Below are positions 1-6,589 of a stretch of DNA of 15,683 bases, in pieces. Position 1 is the first letter of the stretch; each line of letters opens with the position of its first letter. The stretch is taken from the NCBI GenBank assembly GCA_009922405.1, contig RFVZ01000029.1, positions 1 to 15,683 on the forward strand, read 5' to 3'. The notes below the pieces were generated by a model. That model did not search any database, was not told the DNA's origin, and was given only the letters and a program-made list of their open reading frames with translations. A program made the translations under genes and the position numbers. This DNA is from Betaproteobacteria bacterium (lineage in GTDB: Bacteria; Pseudomonadota; Gammaproteobacteria; Burkholderiales; Burkholderiaceae_E).

Positions 1-602
1 CCCGCCAGACGCATGAGCTTGAAGACCTTGAGCTTGCCCGTTGACGGCACATGCGGGCCACGGCACAGATCGATGAAGTCCCCCTCTCGGTAAAGACCAA
101 TCGGCTCACCGGCTGGAATCGACGCAATGATCTCGGCCTTGTAGTGCTCGCCAATCGATTTGAAGAACCCAACCGCAGTGTCACGGTCCCACTCCTCGCG
201 TACGACGGGTTCGTCCTTGCGCGCAAGCTCCGCCATGCGGGCTTCGATCGCTAGAAGATCTTCGGGAGTGAACGGCCGCTTGTACGAAAAATCGTAATAA
301 AAACCATTGTCGATTACCGGGCCAATCGTCACCTGCGCGTCGGGAAATAGCGACTTGACCGCATAGGCCAGAAGATGCGCGGTGGAATGCCGAATAACGT
401 CGACACCCTCCGCATCACGATCGGTCACGATCGAGACGCGCGCGTCGTGCTCGATACGAGTAGACAGATCGACCAGCTGTTCATTGATCTTTCCGGCCAA
501 TGCCGCCTTGGCCAGGCCAGGCCCGATTGATTGAGCAAGCTCGGCCAGAGTTACAGGAGCGGCAAAGGAACGGGTCGACCCGTCAGGCAGAGTAAGGATC
601 AT
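1..602 (-). CDS. thrS: Threonyl-tRNA synthetase, N-terminal part (runs off the left edge)
   Basis: Charges tRNA-Thr with threonine in the cytoplasm and, through its second domain, removes mis-attached serine. The visible 200 residues read [13 protein letters not shown] at the start, which is the beta-grasp TGS domain (about 1-62). The editing (SAD) domain follows from about 65. Its metal site is complete: H72-x3-H76 (HSTAH) and C180-x3-H184 (CRGPH), with the family block [13 protein letters not shown] between them. The catalytic core and anticodon-binding domain lie outside the window. ATG at 602-600 is chosen because the TGS domain starts directly after it, as in other ThrRS proteins. No strong Shine-Dalgarno sequence is visible. 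In many proteobacteria thrS is followed by infC-rpmI-rplT, which would lie to the left and cannot be checked here. The identity is secure. Confidence 0.97.
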   Translation of the reverse strand, partial: MILTLPDGSTRSFAAPVTLAELAQSIGPGLAKAALAGKINEQLVDLSTRIEHDARVSIVTDRDAEGVDVIRHSTAHLLAYAVKSLFPDAQVTIGPVIDNGFYYDFSYKRPFTPEDLLAIEARMAELARKDEPVVREEWDRDTAVGFFKSIGEHYKAEIIASIPAGEPIGLYREGDFIDLCRGPHVPSTGKLKVFKLMRLA

Positions 603-626
603 GAATGAGTCAACCCCAGCGGAGTT

Positions 627-648
627 TTGACGATCTTAGTTGACGATC
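627..648. repeat. Tandem pair of TTGACGATC upstream of thrS
   Basis: The 9-mer TTGACGATC occurs at 627-635 and again at 640-648, a 13-bp period, 25-46 bp upstream of the thrS start codon. On the thrS strand it reads GATCGTCAA twice. It may be a protein-binding site or part of a promoter (TTGACG resembles a -35 on the plus strand), but no convincing -10 partner was found on either strand. Confidence 0.45.
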
Positions 649-683
649 GAATATGGCTACGGGAATGCAACGGTGAATCTATT

Positions 684-751
684 GGGCCGGGTAGCGCAAT
701 TTGGGAGGGCCCCAGCCGCCTGGCGCCCCTGGTTCGAATCACGGGCCCCGA
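684..751 (+). pseudogene. Degenerate tRNA-like sequence
   Basis: A stretch resembling a D-arm (GTAGCGCAATTTGGGAGGGC, 691-710) is followed by a T-loop-like GGTTCGAATC (731-740) and a GC-rich 3' side. It is not an intact tRNA. Only about 15 bases lie where the anticodon arm and variable loop need about 23. The T stem CCCTG/ACGGG has two mismatches, and the acceptor arms do not pair over seven bases. In place of an anticodon arm there is a hairpin, GGGC-C-CCAG-CCGC-CTGG-C-GCCC (707-728). The best reading is a decayed or internally deleted tRNA, but chance similarity in GC-rich DNA is possible. Confidence 0.3.
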
Positions 752-1145
752 GCTGCGAGACAATCTTTCGAACGCCCCGCAAACCCAATGAATACGCCAT
801 TTTACCATGGGTCGGCCGCATGACCTAGTCGACGGCCACCCCGACACCACGCCTTTGGCTTTCGCGACGCCACTCACAAGCTTGCTCGGTTTCGGCAGCG
901 TGCGGTCTTGCCCTTAAACCCGACTTAGGAGTCGCGAAAAGACACTTGCGGTTCGTGTTCAGGCGCTGGCTGGGCTCATGTTGAAGCAAGTCACAGACGA
1001 AAATCGGGCGATCTCTAGAATGCGGGATTAACCGCGACCATGTCTTTCAAGAAATCGATCCGATGACATTCGCTCGATCAGTAAGGGCCAAACACCCTGC
1101 TCGACTCCGAGGTTGAATCTCAACATCAAGGGAGGGGGGGCGACT
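752..1145. other. Intergenic stretch with no supported gene
   Basis: About 390 bases between the tRNA-like element and the next possible ORF. Short ORFs exist on both strands but show no protein-like composition, no good ribosome site and no recognisable motif. No tRNA, terminator or repeat stands out. Confidence 0.5.
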
Positions 1146-1325
1146 ATGCCAAGACAAATTTCAAGAGAGCCAAGCGCTCGCCCCTCGGATGAACCCGAAT
1201 TCACATCGCACCAGTCAGAGACCTCGCGCATGAGTCGACAAAAGGTTCTCCGGACGTTTGGACCCTCCCGAATCCTGGGCAGGGGTTCGCGCCTCGTCGA
1301 ACTAGCGATACGAAAAAGAAGCTAA
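1146..1325 (+). CDS. Doubtful small basic protein (59 aa)
   Basis: This reading frame begins MPRQISREPSARPSDEPE and ends LAIRKRS before TAA. ATG at 1146 is preceded by the purine run AAGGGAGGGGGGG, a very strong Shine-Dalgarno candidate at normal distance, which is the main reason to list it. The product would be hydrophilic and rich in Arg and Ser, with no membrane segment and no motif I recognise. Opposite-strand ORFs cover the same bases, so the frame may be open by chance. A short inverted repeat, AGCTAA-tcttca-TTAGCT, overlaps its stop codon. Confidence 0.22.
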   Translation: MPRQISREPSARPSDEPEFTSHQSETSRMSRQKVLRTFGPSRILGRGSRLVELAIRKRS

Positions 1326-1365
1326 TCTTCATTAGCTCGCTCAACCAGAGTCCGCTTCGGCGGGC
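1320..1365 (+). other. Two short hairpins in the leader of the MORN gene
   Basis: AGCTAA/TTAGCT with a 6-base loop (about 1320-1337) is followed by GTCCGC-TTCG-GCGGGC (about 1350-1365), a six-pair stem (one G-T) capped by a stable UUCG tetraloop. Neither is followed by a T-run, so they are not classical terminators. They would lie in the 5' leader of the gene starting at 1396 and could affect mRNA stability. Confidence 0.35.
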
Positions 1366-1395
1366 AAATTACGTACTCAACTCGGAGTTGGAATT

Positions 1396-2073
1396 ATGTT
1401 TTCTCGCAAGACATTGCAGGCCTGCGTGCGGGCCGCTTCGGTCAGCCTAGCAATGAGCTTGCACACTCAGGTTGTTCAAGCCCAAGCGACCGACCTGCCG
1501 CCCTGCCCCCATCAAGAAGGCGCGGAATGGAAGCAATGCTTTGGGGTTCGAAGGATCGGAACCGAAGTTTTTTCCGGTGAATTTCGAGATAACCGACCCA
1601 ACGGTTTCGGAACCATTGTGTTTCCTAAAGGCGCTCGATACGTGGGCGAGATCTCGAACGGGGCCATGCACGGCAAAGGCACTTACGTTCATCCGAACGG
1701 CACAACCTACGTGGGGGAATTCAAGTCTGGGCTTCGCGAGGGTTCTGGGACGCTCGCAATCCCGGGGGGCGCGACCTACTCGGGCGACTTCCGAGGCGAT
1801 AAGCGAAATGGCCAGGGCGTTTACACCTATCCCAACGGAGCAACCTATACAGGCTCTCACAGTCAAGACAAGCGGGACGGCTTTGGAGTCTGGCGCCACC
1901 CGATGGGCAGGAAGTACGTTGGAGAATTCACCGAAGGCGAGCGCACTGGGCTTGGAATCGCTTACGATGCCGACGGTTTAGTCGCGCAGTCCGGCAAGTG
2001 GCGCAACAACGAGTTAATTCAACCGATGGCGCCGGATGAAGTGAAGCAATTGCTCAAAAAACCCGCGTTGTAG
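1396..2073 (+). CDS. Exported MORN-repeat protein
   Basis: A 225-residue protein with an N-terminal signal peptide: basic MFSRK, a hydrophobic stretch, and a likely cut near VVQA/QA at residue 29. It is followed by about six MORN repeats of roughly 23 residues (58-80, 81-103, 104-126, 127-148, 149-171, 172-194). Each follows the pattern Y-x-G-x-F/I-x(5)-x-G-x-G-x-x-x-x-P-x-G, for example TYVGEFKSGLREGSGTLAIP. MORN repeats form an elongated beta-hairpin sheet. In bacteria exact functions are mostly unknown, so none is assigned. Two cysteines (37 and 48) before the repeats could form a disulfide in the periplasm. The ATG at 1396 has GGAG about 8 bases upstream. The gene stands alone: it ends at a strong terminator and the next gene is 142 bp away. 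Confidence 0.85.
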   Translation: MFSRKTLQACVRAASVSLAMSLHTQVVQAQATDLPPCPHQEGAEWKQCFGVRRIGTEVFSGEFRDNRPNGFGTIVFPKGARYVGEISNGAMHGKGTYVHPNGTTYVGEFKSGLREGSGTLAIPGGATYSGDFRGDKRNGQGVYTYPNGATYTGSHSQDKRDGFGVWRHPMGRKYVGEFTEGERTGLGIAYDADGLVAQSGKWRNNELIQPMAPDEVKQLLKKPAL

Positions 2074-2080
2074 CAGTAAT

Positions 2081-2107
2081 CCCGCTCACCTCGAGAGCGG
2101 GGTTTTG
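2081..2107 (+). terminator. Rho-independent terminator after the MORN gene
   Basis: A perfect 7-bp stem CCCGCTC/GAGCGGG with a 7-base loop (2081-2101) is followed by GGTTTTG. It starts 7 bases after the stop codon of the MORN gene and fits a standard intrinsic terminator, with a short T-run of four. Confidence 0.82.
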
Positions 2108-2142
2108 CAGACTGGGTTTTGATACCAATCGACCCAGTTGCA
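2106..2142. repeat. Bulged inverted repeat between the MORN gene and the antiporter gene
   Basis: TGCA-g-ACTGGGT (2106-2117) pairs with ACCCAGT-TGCA (2132-2142): 11 pairs, one bulged G and a 14-base loop. It begins in the tail of the preceding terminator. It could be a second terminator-like structure, a bidirectional one, or an operator for the downstream antiporter gene. No T-run follows either arm. Confidence 0.45.
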
Positions 2143-2215
2143 GCGAGTTGCTGATTAATTTGATTGGCATTGCCCCAGGCCCTCAGGGGCGTCTAGCTTT
2201 CACAGTGGCTTTCTC

Positions 2216-3958
2216 ATGAGTTCGCTCGAAATCGCCTTGATATTTCTGGCCGCGGCCGTCTGCACGGTTGTCGCCTTTCGGCTTTTGCACTTGCCGGCGG
2301 TGCTGGGCTATCTCACGGCTGGGATTGTGATCAGTCCCTTTGCATTTTCAGTCGCCAATCAAGCGGCCTCTCTGTCGTATCTGGCAGAGTTTGGCGTGGT
2401 GTTTCTGATGTTCGTAATTGGGCTTGAATTCAACTTGCCCAAATTGCTGAACATGCGCAAAGAGGTCTTTGGCCTTGGAACATCGCAGGTTCTCATCACC
2501 ATTCTGGGCGCGGTGCTGGGCAATTTTGTATTGATGTACGTCGCCACATTGGTAGGCGCGAGTTGGGACATCACCTGGCAGGCCAGTCTGGTACTCGGGG
2601 CGGCATTGACCATGTCGAGCACCGCGATCGTTGTCAAGATGATGGCCGACCGGGCGGAACTCGAATCGAGGCACGGCCGACTCGTGATCGGGATCCTCTT
2701 GTTTCAGGATATCGCGGTTGTCCCGCTTCTTGTTCTGATCCCCTCACTGAGCGATATCAACGACGGCAATCTCTTGCAGATGCTGGCGATCGCCCTTGCC
2801 AAGGGCATTGCCCTTGTGTTTTTGCTGCTTTGGGGCGGGCACAAGGTAATTGGTCGATGGCTCAAAATCGTTGACCGCCGAAAGAGCGACGAGCTTTTTC
2901 TCCTGAACGTGCTCTTGCTGGTTCTTGGATTTTCGTGGGTGTCAGAACACGCCGGACTTTCTCTCGCAATGGGCGCGTTTCTCGTCGGGATGCTCATCGC
3001 TGAGACCGACTTCAAACACCGGGTCGAAGAAGACATCAAGCCATTCCACGACATTCTGCTGGGGCTTTTTTTCATCACAATCGGGATGAAGCTCGATTGG
3101 ATCGTACTGGGCAAAAACTGGCACATCGTGCTTATGCTTGCCATCGTTCCAGTTCTCGCCAAGGGGGTGCTCATCGCTGTCATCGCCCGAGTGTTCGGGG
3201 CGCGTGGGGGGGTATCGATTCGAACCGGCATTTATCTGGCACAGGCAGGTGAATTCGGGTTCGTTCTCCTCACCATCGGCGCTGATCGCGCGCTGATTCA
3301 AACTGCATGGGTAAGTCCGATTCTCGCTGGAATGGTACTTTCCATGATCGCCACGCCTTTCCTGATCATGCGATCTGAGGCGCTCGTGTATCGGCTCTCG
3401 CGCTCGGCTTGGCTCGAACGCTCGGTCGAGATCACCGAACTGTCGAAACACGCGATGAAGGAAGCCCGCCACGTGATTATTTGCGGTTTTGGTCGATGCG
3501 GCAAAAATCTCGCGGCACTTTTTGAAAAGGAGCGCATCAGTTTCGTGGCGCTTGATATCAATGATGACGAGGTTGCCAAGGACCGAATTGCTGGCTACCG
3601 GGTGGAACTCGGCGATTCAACAGACCTCGCATGCCTGGTCGCTGCTGGCTTGAACCGAGCCTCTGCGGTCGTCGTGAGCTACAACGACACGGCCGCCGCG
3701 ACCAAGATCATCGGTCTGGTCAAAGACCATGCGGGCCACGTCCCAGTCATCGTCCGAACCGAGGATGATCGGGACTACGACACGCTCCTGGCTGCAGGAG
3801 CGCAATCGGTCGTGCCCGATGTGTTCGAGGGAAGCCTTGCCCTAGCGTCTCAAACGCTATTGAGAGTTGGGGTTGTCGCTGACCGTGTCGAAGCACTCAT
3901 ACGCGATGAGCGGCGCGGGTACTACGATCTGAGACCGCAGAAAAGTGGCGAGGGTTGA
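2216..3958 (+). CDS. KefB/KefC-type monovalent cation:proton antiporter (CPA2) with RCK domain
   Basis: A 580-residue inner-membrane antiporter expected to exchange K+ (possibly Na+) for protons. Residues 1 to about 395 form the CPA2 membrane domain of 12-13 hydrophobic helices. It includes the family block LLFQDIAVVPLL with Q164-D165, the site expected to carry ion and proton, and AQAGEFGFVLL in a later helix. A cytoplasmic RCK N-terminal (TrkA-N) Rossmann domain follows from about 418. Its nucleotide loop is G424-F-G426-R-C-G429, with acidic VALDIN at the end of the next strand. No TrkA-C domain follows, and total length matches KefB/KefC. KefC is gated by glutathione and glutathione adducts in E. 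coli; whether that holds here is unknown. There is no KefF/KefG partner in the window. The ribosome site upstream of ATG 2216 is weak. Confidence 0.9.
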   Translation: MSSLEIALIFLAAAVCTVVAFRLLHLPAVLGYLTAGIVISPFAFSVANQAASLSYLAEFGVVFLMFVIGLEFNLPKLLNMRKEVFGLGTSQVLITILGAVLGNFVLMYVATLVGASWDITWQASLVLGAALTMSSTAIVVKMMADRAELESRHGRLVIGILLFQDIAVVPLLVLIPSLSDINDGNLLQMLAIALAKGIALVFLLLWGGHKVIGRWLKIVDRRKSDELFLLNVLLLVLGFSWVSEHAGLSLAMGAFLVGMLIAETDFKHRVEEDIKPFHDILLGLFFITIGMKLDWIVLGKNWHIVLMLAIVPVLAKGVLIAVIARVFGARGGVSIRTGIYLAQAGEFGFVLLTIGADRALIQTAWVSPILAGMVLSMIATPFLIMRSEALVYRLSRSAWLERSVEITELSKHAMKEARHVIICGFGRCGKNLAALFEKERISFVALDINDDEVAKDRIAGYRVELGDSTDLACLVAAGLNRASAVVVSYNDTAAATKIIGLVKDHAGHVPVIVRTEDDRDYDTLLAAGAQSVVPDVFEGSLALASQTLLRVGVVADRVEALIRDERRGYYDLRPQKSGEG

Positions 3959-3964
3959 CGAAAT

Positions 3965-3976
3965 ACTGAGTTTTCG
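3965..3976 (+). repeat. 12-bp direct repeat, left copy (flanks AT-rich islet)
   Basis: ACTGAGTTTTCG occurs here and again at 4792-4803. The two copies bracket the AT-rich islet. The left copy also forms part of a small hairpin, ACGAAA/TTTCGT (3958-3977), that overlaps the antiporter stop codon. Confidence 0.5.
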
Positions 3977-4071
3977 TTGAACGATCGACTCAATGGTTCC
4001 GAGATTCATCGAAATACGCTTTCAATGGGCTTGCAATTCTGGTGGAGCGAGCATTTATTGGCGCCTCCGCG

Positions 4072-4521
4072 TTAATTCGTTTTTGCACAATACGATGTAT
4101 TTAAGTACACATCGCCACTGGTGCTTGTGTCTTTGACTAACTCGTTCTTTGTGACGACGCCATTTGCCATCTTAAATTTTTTCTTGGGATTGTAATTTCC
4201 GCTTGAATCGTAAGAGCAGTCCCAGTTCCTCTCATCAAAAACCATGCAATTACTCTGCAATCTGGTCGAAGTATTGGCCTTGTCACTATAATTCACTTCA
4301 ACAACAGACCGCTCCTCCTTGTTTGCCTTATAACTTCTCTTTACATTCTTCTTGATTTTGCAGCCCTTTTTGCAGGCGTCTGCCGATGCCTCATCCTTGC
4401 AAACGTAAAGATCAAGTAACTTTCCTTGTCCGAATGCCGCTGAGCAATAGAAGAGCATCGCCAAAAAACTAGCGGAAGCTGTGTTTTTGATGCTCAAAAT
4501 CAACACATTCGGTCTTTTCAA
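4072..4521 (-). CDS. Small secreted cysteine-rich protein of unknown function, probable TTG start
   Basis: The preferred reading has 149 residues from TTG at 4521-4519. It starts MKRPN, runs through a hydrophobic segment to FYCSAAFG, with a likely signal-peptidase cut before QGK near residue 31. AGAAAGGGC lies about 7 bases upstream of the TTG. The mature part is lysine-rich and has six cysteines (YVCKD, DACKKGC, SNCMV, WDCSY, SYCAK), suggesting disulfides in the periplasm or outside the cell. An in-frame ATG at 4683 would add 54 residues that place the signal sequence internally and has no ribosome site, so it is less likely. Base composition is much more AT-rich than its neighbours, which suggests acquisition. 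A 6-bp hairpin, GCTCTC/GAGAGC, lies just upstream of the ribosome site. I recognise no family; no function is assigned. Confidence 0.65.
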   Translation of the reverse strand: MKRPNVLILSIKNTASASFLAMLFYCSAAFGQGKLLDLYVCKDEASADACKKGCKIKKNVKRSYKANKEERSVVEVNYSDKANTSTRLQSNCMVFDERNWDCSYDSSGNYNPKKKFKMANGVVTKNELVKDTSTSGDVYLNTSYCAKTN

Positions 4522-4875
4522 TTTCTTGCCCTTTCTGGCTCTCGAAGTGAGAGAGCTAATAATAACTTTAGATAACTTCCCGTTGCATGATCGGGTAGCC
4601 CAGGAATGGATAAACCAAGCAGATAGCAGGTTGAAGTTCTTTGCCGCGATCTTACTGACCTTGAATTGCGCCAGGGAGGTCATCTAATCGAGACACGCTT
4701 GCACAATTTCGAAGTCGCGGCCCTCTCGGATTAAGCCGATGCCGATTTCCCTATTTATTTTTTTGCAGCATCGAGCGGCCATTCGACGACCACTGAGTTT
4801 TCGCCTGAAGCCAGCGTGGTGCGGCTCTCAGGGCTTCCCTCGTAGGGAAGGGTTCCAGACTTCGCATTGGAAATC
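4522..4875. other. Upstream region of the islet gene and tRNA-Val trailer; no supported gene
   Basis: About 350 bases without a convincing ORF. The left half is AT-rich; a weak TATTAT hexamer on the minus strand may serve the islet gene. On the plus strand there is a T-run in CTATTTATTTTTTT (4751-4764) with no strong stem before it. A perfect 7-bp hairpin CTTCCCT-cgt-AGGGAAG (4834-4850) and an imperfect one, CCAGACTT/AAATCTGG (4855-4878), whose arm includes the tRNA CCA end, lie in the tRNA-Val 3' trailer. No T-run follows on the minus strand. Confidence 0.5.
4792..4803 (+). repeat. 12-bp direct repeat, right copy (flanks AT-rich islet)
   Basis: Second exact copy of ACTGAGTTTTCG, in the same orientation as 3965-3976. 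It lies about 75 bp beyond the 3' end of tRNA-Val. No further similarity extends beyond the 12 bases on either side. Confidence 0.5.
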
Positions 4876-4952
4876 TGGTAGGCGCGATTGGATTCGAACC
4901 AACGACCCCCACCATGTCAAGGTGGTGCTCTAACCAACTGAGCTACGCGCCT
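4876..4952 (-). tRNA. tRNA-Val (anticodon GAC), CCA encoded
   Basis: A complete 77-base tRNA on the minus strand. The acceptor stem AGGCGCG/CGCGCCT is perfect. The D arm reads GCTCAGTTGGTTAGAGC, the anticodon arm CCACC-TTGACAT-GGTGG gives anticodon GAC, and the T loop is GGTTCGAATCC. Discriminator A and an encoded CCA (4878-4876) follow. It closely matches the E. coli tRNA-Val(GAC) core. Its first 10 bases are also the end of the upstream permease gene on the same strand, so it may be cut from that transcript or use a promoter inside that gene. Confidence 0.97.
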
Positions 4953-6589
4953 GCCGAGCTTTCAATGTTAACACGCCATGCAAGCCAACCGGTTGGGATC
5001 AACGCAAGCGCGACAATCACCAACGACGGTGCGGCCGCCATCGTGAGGCGCTCGTCTGACGCAAACTGATAAGCCACCACCGCCAGGGTATCGAAGTCAA
5101 AAGGACGCAAGACGAGCGTAGCCGGCAACTCCTTTAAGCCATCGACAAACACCAATAACGCTGCAACGCCCAAAGATGGCTTTAAAAGGGGCCAATGAAC
5201 CCGGCGCAAGACGCCCCCCGGAGCTTCCCCCAAGGAGCGCGCGCTTGAATCCATCGCGGGACTGATCCTTTTGAGCCCAGCCTGTAAGGACTGAAAGGCG
5301 ACTGAGAAAAAGCGGACGCTATAGGCCCAAACCAGAACCCAAAGGCCACCGCGTAACCAATGCACACCAACAAAATCCGCTAATTGCAGGATTGCTAACA
5401 TCCCGACCGCGATCACAACGCCCGGCAGGGCATAACCGCCACAGGCTACCCGGGCGGCCCACACCGTCCAGGCCCCCGGCGCAAACCGGACGGCATATGC
5501 GGCCAACAAGGCCCCCGCAACGGTAACAACTGAGCCGCTGGCACCCAACACGGCCGAATTTAACGTCCAGGACCAAATACGCTCGTCAAAACCCCCATCC
5601 GCAAATCCGGCAGCCTGGATCAGCAGAAGCACTGGCGCAAGGAAACCGAGCACCACCGGGGTAGCACACGCAACCACCGCCCCCAAAGCGCTGGCGCCGC
5701 GAAGGGTGCGTCTGGCGGCCGCTCGTCCGACTCGGGGTGGGGACTCGAGCTGGCTGCGAAAGCGCCGCTCGACCCAGGCCACAGCACCCAGACCGACCAA
5801 CAAGATGGCGGCGAGACGTGCAGCGGCGACCGAGTCCCCCATGCCTTGCCAGGCCCGATAGATGCCCGCGGACAATGTATCCACAGCAAAGTACGACACG
5901 GCGCCAAAGTCGGCCAGCGTCTCCATCAAAACCAGCGCAGCGCCCGCCACAATTGCTGGACGAGCTGCTGGGATCGTTACTTTCCACCACAACATCAGTC
6001 CAGAAATTCCAAGACTACGGGCCGCGTCCGAGAGCGCTTGACTACGCTCCGCAAAGGCCACGCGGGCGAGCAAAAAGACATAGGGATACAGCGCGAGGCT
6101 TAGCATCGTCGCAGCGCCTGCCATCGATCTAATCTCGAACCAACGGCCTGGACCGCCGATTAACCCACCGGTCAATTGCGCCATCCCTCGACGAACGCTA
6201 CCTGATGAATCCAGCGCATCGGTGTAGGCATAAGCCATTACAAAAGCCGGTACGGCCAGTGGTAGCACCAGGGCGGGTATCAGCCACCGACGCAGCGGGA
6301 ACTCAAAAGCCGCCACTAACCAGGCACAGCCCACGCCCATCAGGAGGGTCAGCGTGAGCACGGCGACCGACAACTCGATCGATGCAAGAACAAAGCGCGG
6401 CAGGACCGTTTGTACCAGATGGGCGATCGTGCCCTGCCCCTCGCCGAGCGCCGACTGAAACAGAACTGCCACCACAGGCGCGATTACCAACAACGCAGCA
6501 GCAGTCGCAACGAGATGCAAGGAACGGGTGGCAGTCAAAACAAGCGCGCTAGAATTTCGTGAATCTAAATTATAGTCATTCGCATTCAT
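4943..6589 (-). CDS. fbpB: Iron(III)-type ABC transporter permease, FbpB-like (two fused permease halves)
   Basis: A 548-residue inner-membrane permease that would form the channel of a binding-protein-dependent importer, most likely for ferric iron. It contains two homologous halves, each with about six hydrophobic helices. Both have an EAA loop that docks with the ATPase: about 187-212 (DAARSLGISGLMLWWKVTIP) and about 447-472 (DSSARSLGEAPGG...). KELPATLVLRPFDFDTLA (about 487-503) is typical of FbpB/SfuB proteins. The stop TAG lies inside tRNA-Val. The start ATG at 6589 overlaps the ATG of the divergent ATPase gene; it has no clear ribosome site, and TTG at codon 18 is a possible alternative. 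No periplasmic binding protein gene (FbpA) is in the window. Substrate is inferred from family resemblance only; related permeases carry phosphonates or polyamines. Confidence 0.88.
   Translation of the reverse strand: MNANDYNLDSRNSSALVLTATRSLHLVATAAALLVIAPVVAVLFQSALGEGQGTIAHLVQTVLPRFVLASIELSVAVLTLTLLMGVGCAWLVAAFEFPLRRWLIPALVLPLAVPAFVMAYAYTDALDSSGSVRRGMAQLTGGLIGGPGRWFEIRSMAGAATMLSLALYPYVFLLARVAFAERSQALSDAARSLGISGLMLWWKVTIPAARPAIVAGAALVLMETLADFGAVSYFAVDTLSAGIYRAWQGMGDSVAAARLAAILLVGLGAVAWVERRFRSQLESPPRVGRAAARRTLRGASALGAVVACATPVVLGFLAPVLLLIQAAGFADGGFDERIWSWTLNSAVLGASGSVVTVAGALLAAYAVRFAPGAWTVWAARVACGGYALPGVVIAVGMLAILQLADFVGVHWLRGGLWVLVWAYSVRFFSVAFQSLQAGLKRISPAMDSSARSLGEAPGGVLRRVHWPLLKPSLGVAALLVFVDGLKELPATLVLRPFDFDTLAVVAYQFASDERLTMAAAPSLVIVALALIPTGWLAWRVNIESSAGA
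6560..6578. promoter_or_regulatory. 19-bp AT-rich imperfect palindrome at the fbpB/fbpC divergence
   Basis: TGAATCTAAATTATAGTCA is symmetric about A6569: half sites TGA-x-T-x-TAA and TTA-x-A-x-TCA match at 7 of 9 positions. It lies 10 bp upstream of the fbpC ATG and inside the first codons of fbpB. Its 9-1-9 layout and AT-richness in GC-rich DNA suggest an operator. It resembles a Fur box only loosely. It contains a perfect TATAAT on the minus strand (6574-6569) and TATAGT on the plus strand (6571-6576), but neither has a good -35. Confidence 0.45.

Noticed and set aside
684..751. Calling the tRNA-like element a functional tRNA
   Set aside because: The anticodon arm and variable loop are too short by about 8 bases, and the acceptor and T stems are mismatched.
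1472..1981. Overlapping +frame and antisense ORFs (169 and 150 aa) in the MORN gene
   Set aside because: They stay open because of the repeated codon pattern of the MORN repeats; the MORN frame has signal peptide, ribosome site and terminator.
4481..4687. Plus-strand ORF opposite the islet gene
   Set aside because: Its hydrophobic stretch mirrors the antisense upstream region; there is no ribosome site, and the minus strand gives a coherent secreted protein.
6560..6578. Calling the palindrome a Fur box
   Set aside because: Only about 7-8 of 19 bases match the classical Fur consensus in the best alignment tried, so it is reported as an unassigned palindrome.
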